Assembly (NCBI GenBank): GCA_934445035.1
Contig: CAKSDI010000001.1
Coordinates: 390,605-454,604 of the forward strand
From: an uncultured Eubacteriales bacterium
GTDB taxonomy: Bacteria > Bacillota > Clostridia > Oscillospirales > Acutalibacteraceae
DNA length: 64,000 bases
Reading direction: 5' to 3'
The position numbers and the translations under genes are program-made. Below, piece by piece: positions 58,162 through 64,000 of this stretch. The notes beneath the pieces were generated by a model, which made no database searches, was not told the DNA's origin, and saw nothing but the letters and a program-made list of their open reading frames with translations. Position 1 is the first letter of the stretch, and each line of letters opens with the position of its first letter.

Positions 58162-58595
58162 GAGGGCAATTGCCGAAAAAAACTCTTTTGTTATGGGAAA
58201 TTAGAATATTTATCCTGCTTATCTTGCCAGCAGTAGCCGCGGGCATTGCAGCGGCATATATCGGCTTTCTTATATGGATATTCGCATTTTTTTGCGTTGC
58301 TTTGCTTGTCCTTGAACTATGGTATATCCCAATGCTTTTTAAAAGCTTTGAAATTTATGCTGACGACGAGTCCGTCAGGATAAGCTACGGTGTGATAATT
58401 AAAACCTCACATATAATGCCCTATCCCAGGCTTATTTTCGCGCAGACCTTTCAAACTCCGCTTGCAAAAAGGCTGAATTTAAGCGCCCTGTCCTTAAAAG
58501 CGGCAAGGACCGCCCTTTTTATCCCTGAAATAGATGAAAAAGACGCCGAGGCTTTAGTCAATACCGTGGCGGGAGAAAAAAGCGATGAAGAGTAA
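58158..58595 (+). CDS. Bacterial PH-domain membrane protein (YdbS-like)
   Basis: A 145-residue protein with two N-terminal helices (about 16-58) and one bPH2/DUF304 domain: YADDESVRISYGVIIKTSHIMPYPRLIFAQTFQTPLAKRLNLSALSLKAA. It corresponds to YdbS, which with YdbT forms a pair linked to envelope stress or bacteriocin resistance in Bacillus. It overlaps rarA by four bases and the YdbT-like gene by eleven. Confidence 0.88.
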   Translation: MRGQLPKKTLLLWEIRIFILLILPAVAAGIAAAYIGFLIWIFAFFCVALLVLELWYIPMLFKSFEIYADDESVRISYGVIIKTSHIMPYPRLIFAQTFQTPLAKRLNLSALSLKAARTALFIPEIDEKDAEALVNTVAGEKSDEE

Positions 58596-60018
58596 TTTTA
58601 AAGGCCACCCTTTGATGATATTAAGCTTTTTAAAGCCTTATCTTTTCGTGCTTGTGATACCCGTCATAAAAGGCGCGGTGCAGTTTTTGCTCACACACAG
58701 GATAAGCGGCGTTTTAAGCTTTGAAATATATCTGTTTTCCGCAATTCTGCTTTTGGCGGCGGCAAGGTGGCTTTCCTTTTCCGTCACATTAAAAAAGGAT
58801 GTTATCACAGTAAGCCGCGGCCTTATCTTTAAAACAAAGGCTAAAATAAATATAATCAAGCTTTCAAGTATCGTTAAGAGCGTGAATCCCCTGCAAAGCG
58901 CGCTTAAAGCGGTGTCTTTCTGCCTTAACACAGAGGCAGGCGATATCGATGAGTCCGATTTTAAATTCATTTTGGGCAAAAAAAGCGCTGAAAAGCTTTC
59001 GGTCGCGGTCTACGGCGAGGCAGGAAACGATATTATAAGATATTCTAATCCTAAAATTGCGCTGTTTTCGGTATCAAGCTCATCAGCGCTTACGGGCATA
59101 ATCATTGCGGCACCTGTGATAAACCGCGCAGGTAAGCTTTTAAATATAGCTATCACCGAAATGATATTAGATGAGATTGATAACTTTTCGAATAAATTTA
59201 TGAAATATTTTCCGCCGGCTGTAACCGCCCTCACGGTTATTTTGCTCACAGCCTACGGTATTTCGTTCCTTATAGCTTTCTGTAAAAATATCACTTTCCG
59301 CCTTAACCTCGATAAGGAGAGAACGGAGATAATTTCAGGCCTTATCACAAAAAAGCGGACCGTGTTTTCTAAAAAGTGCTTAAACGATCTTATGATAGTC
59401 CAGACGCCGATAATGCGTTTTGTGAAAAAATATTCGCTCTATGCCTCTGTGGGAGGTTACGGCAATTCAAAAAGCGAAAAAGCCGTGATAATTCCCTGCG
59501 GAAATCACCACGAGATGAAACAGCAGTTTAAAGCTTTTTATCCCGATTTTGCCGACGAAAAACCGTTTTTAAGCGCGGAAAAAAGCGAAAGATCGTATAA
59601 AAGGTTTGTTTATCTGCCTAAGCTTTACGGTATCCTGATAGCCGCCGGGGCAATAGCTTTAATGGTGCTTTTCAGGCATTTTGACAGATTTGTTCTGTTC
59701 CTCGCCTCGATAGGCGGACTTATCGATCTTTATTATGCGGACCTTTGCAAATGCAATTATAATAAAGGAAAGGTAAGTCTTTCCGAAATAATTAGGGCGA
59801 GAGGCTCAAAAGGCTTTAAGTTCTGCGAGATGTACTGCGAGAGGGAAAAGGTCGGCGATATAAAGATAACCGAAACTCCTGCGGACAGAAAACTCGGCAC
59901 CTGCAAGGTGAAATTCATAGTGCGCAGCGAAAGCGCGGATAACCTTAAAGTGCGAAATCTTGAAAAAACCGCGCTTTTAAAGGAGATAGGCGAAAACTTC
60001 GGAATAAAAGGGCTTTAA
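58585..60018 (+). CDS. Bacterial PH-domain membrane protein (YdbT-like)
   Basis: A 477-residue protein with alternating membrane helix pairs and three DUF304/bPH2 domains: VITVSRGLIFKTKAKINIIKLSSIVKSVNPLQSALKAVSF (about 75-115), TEIISGLITKKRTVFSKKCLNDLMIVQTPIMRFVKKY (about 248-285), and a diverged third near 380-440. This is the YdbT layout; the partner YdbS-like protein is encoded just upstream. The pair may act in membrane protection. A parS-like site lies 22 bases after the stop. Confidence 0.85.
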   Translation: MKSNFKGHPLMILSFLKPYLFVLVIPVIKGAVQFLLTHRISGVLSFEIYLFSAILLLAAARWLSFSVTLKKDVITVSRGLIFKTKAKINIIKLSSIVKSVNPLQSALKAVSFCLNTEAGDIDESDFKFILGKKSAEKLSVAVYGEAGNDIIRYSNPKIALFSVSSSSALTGIIIAAPVINRAGKLLNIAITEMILDEIDNFSNKFMKYFPPAVTALTVILLTAYGISFLIAFCKNITFRLNLDKERTEIISGLITKKRTVFSKKCLNDLMIVQTPIMRFVKKYSLYASVGGYGNSKSEKAVIIPCGNHHEMKQQFKAFYPDFADEKPFLSAEKSERSYKRFVYLPKLYGILIAAGAIALMVLFRHFDRFVLFLASIGGLIDLYYADLCKCNYNKGKVSLSEIIRARGSKGFKFCEMYCEREKVGDIKITETPADRKLGTCKVKFIVRSESADNLKVRNLEKTALLKEIGENFGIKGL

Positions 60019-60039
60019 TTCGGGAATACTTTAATAAAA

Positions 60040-60055
60040 TGTTTCACGTGAAACT
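60040..60055. promoter_or_regulatory. parS: parS-like site 1
   Basis: TGTTTCACGTGAAACT differs at one end base from the consensus parS TGTTTCACGTGAAACA. It lies between the YdbT-like gene and spoVAE, 555 bases before soj. ParB binds such sites to build the segregation complex near the origin. Confidence 0.9.
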
Positions 60056-60077
60056 ATTTTGTTAAAGGAAGATGAAA

Positions 60078-60443
60078 ATGGAACTTCTTATGTCCTGTAT
60101 CAAAGCTTTTGCGGTGGGCGGAGTTTTCTGTGTGATAGGGCAGCTGCTCATCGACTGCACTAAGCTTACCCCTGCAAGAATTCTTGTCGCCTATGTCGTC
60201 GCAGGCGTTATCCTGACCGCCGTCGGTATTTATAAACCGCTTGTGGATTTTGCGGGCGCCGGCGCCACCGTGCCTTTGACGGGTTTCGGTTACAGCCTTG
60301 CGACAGGTGTGAAAAAAGCGATAGCCGACCAAGGCTTCATCGGAGTTTTTACAGGAGGACTCACCGCCACGGCGGCAGGTATTTCCACGGTGCTGGTGTG
60401 CGCGTATACGGCGGCGCTGATATGTAAGTCGGACAGTAAATAA
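60078..60443 (+). CDS. spoVAE: Stage V sporulation protein AE
   Basis: A 121-residue membrane protein with four helices that helps form the channel for dipicolinic acid uptake into the spore. The signature is GGVFCVIGQLLIDCTKLTPARILVAYVVAGVILTAVG, then AGATVPLTGFGYSLATGVKKAI and GGLTATAAGISTVLV. The ATG at 60078 is preferred, eight bases after AAAGGA; the in-frame ATG at 60072 would overlap that site. The usual spoVAC and spoVAD neighbours are absent, so this copy is isolated. It supports a spore-forming host. Confidence 0.92.
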   Translation: MELLMSCIKAFAVGGVFCVIGQLLIDCTKLTPARILVAYVVAGVILTAVGIYKPLVDFAGAGATVPLTGFGYSLATGVKKAIADQGFIGVFTGGLTATAAGISTVLVCAYTAALICKSDSK

Positions 60444-60447
60444 AAAT

Positions 60448-60492
60448 TAAAAAGGGCTTTATGAAACTAAAATTTTCATAAGGTCCTTTTTC
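60448..60492 (+). terminator. Terminator after spoVAE
   Basis: AAAGGGCTTTATGAAA pairs with TTTCATAAGGTCCTTT (a G-U pair and a small bulge), followed by T residues, starting just after the spoVAE stop. Confidence 0.75.
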
Positions 60493-60530
60493 CTGTTTAC
60501 AAATGATAGATTAACTGATATAATATTAAT

Positions 60531-60546
60531 TGTTTCACGGGAAACA
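60531..60546. promoter_or_regulatory. parS: parS-like site 2
   Basis: TGTTTCACGGGAAACA matches the parS consensus except for one central base. It lies 64 bases before the soj start, in the promoter region, so it may also give ParB control of its own operon. An AT-rich TATA stretch follows it. Confidence 0.85.
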
Positions 60547-60609
60547 ATTCGCTATATCTATATTATTTATATTATATAATATATATTACATATATATGGG
60601 AGAAAATCT

Positions 60610-61380
60610 ATGGGGAAAATTATTTCTGTGGTAAATCAGAAAGGCGGAGTAGGAAAGACCACCACCGCCGTCAACCTCGCCGCAGGGATCGGTATGAAAG
60701 GCAAAAAAGTCCTGCTTGTAGACGCCGATCCGCAGGGCAACTCCACCAGCGGTTACGGTATAAATAAAAAGGAAACGGATCTTACCTGCTATGAGCTTAT
60801 AATCGGTCAGGCGAAAATATCCGAATGTATTGTAAAAACCGAGTTTAAAGGCGTGGATATCATTCCCTCTTCTATGGACCTCGCCGCGGCGGAGGTAGAT
60901 CTCATCAATTCCGATAGGCGCGAGGCGCAGCTTAAGATCGCTCTTTCGCCGGTGAGAGAGGACTATGATTTTATTTTCATCGATTGTCCGCCCTCGCTCG
61001 GTATTATCACGATAAACGCTCTTACCGCGTCTGACGCCGTGCTTATCCCTATTCAGTGCGAGTATTATGCTTTAGAGGGACTTTCTCAGCTTATGGCAAG
61101 CGTCAGACAGGTCAAAAGGCTTTATAATCCCACGCTTGATATCGACGGTATCGTTCTTACTATGTTTGACGGCAGACTTAATCTCACTCAGCAGGTAGTA
61201 AGCGAGATAAAGAAGTATTTTTCGGGCAAGCTTTATAAATCGGCTATCCCCAGGGGAGTAAGAATTTCCGAGGCCCCGAGTTACGGCTGTCCTATTCAGT
61301 ATTATGACGCGCGCTCAAAAGGCGCCGCCGCTTATAACGATCTCGCAAAAGAGTTTTTAAAGAAAAACAAGAGGGTGTAA
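60610..61380 (+). CDS. parA: Chromosome partitioning ATPase ParA (Soj)
   Basis: A 256-residue deviant Walker ATPase that, with ParB-parS, segregates origins; in Bacillus Soj also controls DnaA. The deviant Walker A is KGGVGKTTTAVNLA (about 10-23), followed by LVDADPQGNSTSGYG and FIFIDCPPSLGIITINAL. The C-terminal SEAPSYGCPIQYYDARSKGAAAY is typical of Soj. GGGAGAAAA precedes the start. parB follows after four bases. Confidence 0.96.
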   Translation: MGKIISVVNQKGGVGKTTTAVNLAAGIGMKGKKVLLVDADPQGNSTSGYGINKKETDLTCYELIIGQAKISECIVKTEFKGVDIIPSSMDLAAAEVDLINSDRREAQLKIALSPVREDYDFIFIDCPPSLGIITINALTASDAVLIPIQCEYYALEGLSQLMASVRQVKRLYNPTLDIDGIVLTMFDGRLNLTQQVVSEIKKYFSGKLYKSAIPRGVRISEAPSYGCPIQYYDARSKGAAAYNDLAKEFLKKNKRV

Positions 61381-61384
61381 AAAT

Positions 61385-62242
61385 ATGGCAGTAAAAAAAG
61401 GCGGCCTCGGCAGAGGCCTTGACGCTTTGTTTAATGATAATTCGGAAAAAAACGAGGGCGCGGTGAGCGTCAGGATAAACGATATCGAGCCTAACCGTGA
61501 TCAGCCCCGCCGTGATTTTGATGAGCAGTCGCTCTCGGAGCTTGCCGATTCTATCGCGCTTCACGGTCTTTTGCAGCCGATAGCCGTCAGACCTAATTCC
61601 GACGGTAACTATACTATCATCGCCGGCGAGCGCCGCTGGAGAGCCTCCAGAATGGCAGGTCTTGATAAAGTGCCTGTTATTATTAAAGAGGTCGATGAAA
61701 AGGAGCTTAAGGAACTCGCTCTTATAGAAAATCTTCAGCGCGAGGATCTTAATGCCGTCGAAGAGGCGTTAGGCTTTAAGTCGCTTATGGATACATATAA
61801 CCTTACGCAGGAGCAGGTCTCCGAGCGTTTGGGCAAATCAAGGAGCGCAGTTGCTAATACTTTAAGGCTTTTGTCTTTAAATGATAAAGAACTTGAGGCT
61901 TTAAGGTCGGGCGCTATTTCCGCAGGCCACGCAAGAGCGCTTCTCGGCTGTGACGATGAAGAAACAAGAGAAAAAATGTTAAGCCTCGCTGTGGGCGGCG
62001 CGTCGGTAAGGGAACTTGAAAAAATGTCAGCCGCTGTCAAAAAGCAGTCGGGCAAAAAGGTTTCGGCTAAAAAAGAAAAGTCCACTTTCCACAGTGAGGT
62101 GGAAATTCTTCTTAAAAACGAGCTTCACCGCAAGGTGACCGTGACCGAGGGTAAAAACGGCGCCGGAACTTTGACTCTCGAATTTTTCTCTGACGACGAA
62201 TTAAAAGAGTTTGCGAAAAAACTCGCAAGCGGCACAAACTAA
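61385..62242 (+). CDS. parB: Chromosome partitioning protein ParB (Spo0J)
   Basis: A 285-residue CTPase clamp that loads at parS. The start KKGGLGRGLDALF is the classic motif. The CTP-binding N-domain has DQPRRDF and GERRWRASRMAGL, then ALIENLQREDLNAVEEA. The central HTH is TQEQVSERLGKSRSAVANTLRLL. The C-terminal dimerisation domain is HSEVEILLKNELHRKVTVTE. Two parS-like sites lie upstream of parA. Confidence 0.96.
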   Translation: MAVKKGGLGRGLDALFNDNSEKNEGAVSVRINDIEPNRDQPRRDFDEQSLSELADSIALHGLLQPIAVRPNSDGNYTIIAGERRWRASRMAGLDKVPVIIKEVDEKELKELALIENLQREDLNAVEEALGFKSLMDTYNLTQEQVSERLGKSRSAVANTLRLLSLNDKELEALRSGAISAGHARALLGCDDEETREKMLSLAVGGASVRELEKMSAAVKKQSGKKVSAKKEKSTFHSEVEILLKNELHRKVTVTEGKNGAGTLTLEFFSDDELKEFAKKLASGTN

Positions 62243-62257
62243 AGGGGTATTTATTTT

Positions 62258-63166
62258 ATGTGGTTTATTCTTTCGCTTGTTGCGATAGTTTTTTGGGGAG
62301 GGAGCGACCTTTTTTCAAAAATGGGCTCCGATCCCAATGATAAATTGAGTCATTTTAAGATAGTTATTGCCGTCGGCGCGGTTATGGGTATTCACGCCAC
62401 GGTCGAACTGCTCACAGGCACGGAATTTTATCCGGTGGATTTTATCCGATATTTCCCTGCGATATTTTTCTATATAACCTCTATGATAATCGGTTATGTG
62501 GGCTTAAGATACATAATGCTTTCGGTTTCCTCGCCTATCTGCAACTCTTCGGGCGCGGTCGCCTGTATTTTGTGCCTGATATTTTTGCGCCGGATGCCCG
62601 ATCTTTTGAGCTGGGCGGGTATTATTCTTGTCTGCGCCGGTATAACAGGTCTTGCTTTCGTAGAAAAAAAGTATGATACCGAGGCGGCGGAGCTTTTAAA
62701 GAAAGAGGAAAATAAAAAGTATAAAAGCGGTTTTATAGCGGTATTCTTCCCGATATTTTATTGCCTGCTCGACGGCATGGGAACTTTTGTCGACGCGATC
62801 CTCCTCGACCGCGGTATAGTAAACGAGGACTCCGCTAATATCGCTTATGAATACACTTTCCTGATTTTGGGTATTATCTGCGCCGTTTATATTTACGGTA
62901 TCAAAAAGCAAAAATTAAGCCTTAAATGGGATACTCCTAAACTTCTCGGCGCCTGCTGCGAAACAGCAGGTCAGTTCGCCTATATCTATGCTATCGGATC
63001 GAACCCCACAGTCGCCGCGCCTATGATATCTTCGTATTGCGTGTTCTCTGTCCTGCTTTCAAGAATTTTCCTTAAGGAAAAACTTAAAGCGAAACATTAT
63101 CTTGTTATTTGCACCGTCTTTTTGGGAATTATCTTAATGGGTATCTCCGAGGGCCTCGCGGAATAA
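62258..63166 (+). CDS. EamA/DMT-superfamily transporter
   Basis: A 302-residue membrane protein with about ten helices in two repeats: WFILSLVAIVFWGGSDLFSKMGSD at the start, SSPICNSSGAVACILCLIFLRRMPD in the first half, and SNPTVAAPMISSYCVFSVLLSRIFLKEKL in the second. These are EamA-type (DMT) features. A basic/acidic loop (KKEENKKYKSG) joins the halves. The substrate is unknown. It follows parB by 15 bases and may be co-transcribed. Confidence 0.88.
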   Translation: MWFILSLVAIVFWGGSDLFSKMGSDPNDKLSHFKIVIAVGAVMGIHATVELLTGTEFYPVDFIRYFPAIFFYITSMIIGYVGLRYIMLSVSSPICNSSGAVACILCLIFLRRMPDLLSWAGIILVCAGITGLAFVEKKYDTEAAELLKKEENKKYKSGFIAVFFPIFYCLLDGMGTFVDAILLDRGIVNEDSANIAYEYTFLILGIICAVYIYGIKKQKLSLKWDTPKLLGACCETAGQFAYIYAIGSNPTVAAPMISSYCVFSVLLSRIFLKEKLKAKHYLVICTVFLGIILMGISEGLAE

Positions 63167-63239
63167 CTATCGGCGTTCGGCTTCGGGGGAGAGAAAAACT
63201 ATAGATTTTTCACCCGGCAATAAATTTGAAACTAAAATA

Positions 63240-63268
63240 AAGCCTTCCTCAAACGAGGAAGGCTTTTA
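63240..63268. terminator. Bidirectional terminator
   Basis: AAGCCTTCCTC-AAAC-GAGGAAGGCTT is a perfect stem with A and T runs on both sides. It serves the EamA gene (+) and the small XRE gene (-), which converge here. Confidence 0.88.
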
Positions 63269-63287
63269 AATTAAGAAATATGTTTAA

Positions 63288-63506
63288 TTATCGTTTGTCA
63301 GCCGGTTTAGGATTGTCTGTCAGTCCTAATATATAATCGGTGCTTGTATTATAAAATTTCGCAAGTGTCACAAGTACATCGGCAGTAATTGATAAATTGC
63401 CGAGTTCATAATCGGAATAGGTTGTTTGATGCACTCCGAGAATAGCGGCGATTTTAGATTGTGATAAATCTCTGTCTTCTCTTAAATCCCTTATTCGGTT
63501 ATACAT
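63288..63506 (-). CDS. Small XRE-family regulator
   Basis: A 72-residue Cro/CI-type regulator: MYNRIRDLREDRDLSQSKIAAILGVHQTTYSDYELGNLSITADVLVTLAKFYNTSTDYILGLTDNP. It has only the HTH and a short tail. It is divergent from the small zinc-ribbon gene; two identical-type palindromes lie between them. It probably represses the divergent promoter region and itself. GAGGTGATATATAT precedes the start. Confidence 0.9.
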   Translation of the reverse strand: MYNRIRDLREDRDLSQSKIAAILGVHQTTYSDYELGNLSITADVLVTLAKFYNTSTDYILGLTDNPKPADKR

Positions 63507-63536
63507 ATATATATCACCTCTTGCTTATTATGCCTT

Positions 63537-63577
63537 AAGGGTTATTCCCTTATTGACTTTTAAGGGAAATTCCCTTA
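63537..63577. promoter_or_regulatory. Two palindromic operators around a -35 element
   Basis: AAGGGTTATTCCCTT (63537-63551) and AAGGGAAATTCCCTT (63562-63576) share the inverted-repeat pattern AAGGG-N2-ATTCCCTT, 25 bp centre to centre. TTGACT (63553-63558) between them fits a -35 box. They lie between the divergent XRE and zinc-ribbon genes, so they are likely XRE operators. Confidence 0.75.
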
Positions 63578-63597
63578 AAATAAAATGGGTGAAGAAT

Positions 63598-63801
63598 ATG
63601 AAACTTATGTGCCGTGATTGCTACCTTAAAACTCATTCTGTCCCGCAGGGCTATAAATGTGAAATGTCAAATGAAAAATACCGATGTACCGTTTGCGGAA
63701 AAAATAAATTTATAGTAGTTAATATATATAAGGAAAGCTTGCTTTTAAATTTCAAAAAAGCGCTGATCGAAGCTTTAAATAATATCAGTAAGAATGAATA
63801 A
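63598..63801 (+). CDS. Small zinc-ribbon-like protein
   Basis: A 67-residue protein. CRDC (about 5-8) and CTVCGKNKF (about 34-42) form a likely zinc-ribbon pair, with an extra cysteine at YKCEMSN. The C-terminal LLLNFKKALIEALNNISKNE is helical. The ATG at 63598 follows GGGTGAA; a longer frame would run through the operators. Function unknown. Its promoter probably lies in the operator region shared with the XRE gene. Confidence 0.7.
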   Translation: MKLMCRDCYLKTHSVPQGYKCEMSNEKYRCTVCGKNKFIVVNIYKESLLLNFKKALIEALNNISKNE

Positions 63802-63875
63802 TATACTATATCTTGTTATTGTCGACAGCGTTCGACACAATTCGAAAAAAACTTCAAAAAAGTTAAAAAAAAGAG

Positions 63876-64000
63876 TTGACAAGAGGGAGTGGATGTGGTA
63901 TTATAATCTAGCGCTCGCAAAACGGGGGCGCGAAACGGACCTTGAAAATTAAACAACGACAAACAAAAAGGACCCAAAGATTCCAAGATAAAAAGTGAAT
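63876..64000 (+). promoter_or_regulatory. rRNA operon promoter and leader
   Basis: TTGACA (63876-63881), a 17-base spacer and TATTAT (63899-63904) form a strong promoter with an A-rich upstream element (63846-63872). The following CCTTGAAAATTAAACAAC stretch is typical of the leader before 16S rRNA in clostridia. The 16S gene itself should begin just past the window edge. Between 63802 and 63875 I see nothing else of note. Confidence 0.75.

Noticed and set aside
1..64000. CRISPR array, integrase, transposase or group II intron
   Set aside because: No regularly spaced repeats and no recombinase, DDE or reverse-transcriptase motifs were found on either strand.

Overview
The window joins a chromosomal replication-origin region (about 43.7-64 kb) to a block of accessory DNA (about 0-43.4 kb). 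The origin half carries dnaA, dnaN, an S4-domain gene, recF, remB, gyrB and gyrA in the usual Firmicutes order. It also has soj/parA and parB with two parS-like sites, spoVAE, a SpoVB/MurJ-type flippase, and a ribosomal RNA promoter and leader at the right edge. SpoVAE, the RemB-type protein, the gyrase sequence (PLWGK instead of PLRGK in GyrB) and the AT-rich, AGA-using genes point to a spore-forming gut clostridium, probably Oscillospirales/Ruminococcaceae. That placement is inference; no 16S sequence lies inside the window.

Region 1 (1-8.4 kb, + strand): the 3' end of a KdpE-like response regulator, lgt, a pair of short CHR-family transporter subunits, and a zinc-starvation cluster. The cluster is a Fur/Zur-type repressor with palindromic operators around a near-perfect sigma-A promoter, a small CxxC membrane protein, a zinc-binding lipoprotein with a ZinT domain nested inside it, znuC, znuB, an L33 (rpmG) paralogue that has lost a zinc-ligand cysteine, a COG0523 GTPase and a lipoprotein.

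Region 2 (8.5-43.2 kb, almost all - strand): the backbone of an integrative and conjugative element of the Tn1549/CTn type found in gut clostridia. In order of transcription (high to low coordinates) it starts with an anti-restriction and regulatory module: two tandem-module ArdA-like proteins, a Dam-type and a C5 DNA methyltransferase, AbrB, SpoVG, DUF3849, DUF4314 and DUF3789 families, and ribbon-helix-helix proteins. Next come a lipoprotein and a giant thioester/CnaB surface adhesin. The transfer machinery follows: VirB2-like, VirB6, PrgI, VirB4 and an NlpC/P60 hydrolase, with a sortase B that probably anchors the adhesin. The last part is a pentapeptide-repeat protein, a candidate oriT, a MobC-like protein, a relaxase with Sel1 repeats, a Toprim protein, the VirD4 coupling protein and a small HTH protein. 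A HipA-like kinase/XRE pair and an EFR1 flavodoxin-ferredoxin gene interrupt the transfer genes. No integrase is visible, so the element either extends left of the window or has lost it.

Region 3 (43.2-43.85 kb): a hairpin-rich junction with tRNA-Ser(GCU), a 24-bp duplicated fragment of that tRNA's 5' end, and tRNA-Ser(UGA), directly upstream of dnaA.

The most unusual signal is that many unrelated cytosolic proteins of the element end in a short, often acidic, Met-terminated tail (xMGGM, GMTM, TMSM, ALSM and similar). In some genes the tail is the Shine-Dalgarno of the next gene read in frame, but eight Met-terminated cases are not explained that way. These could be C-terminal signals for transfer through the conjugation channel.
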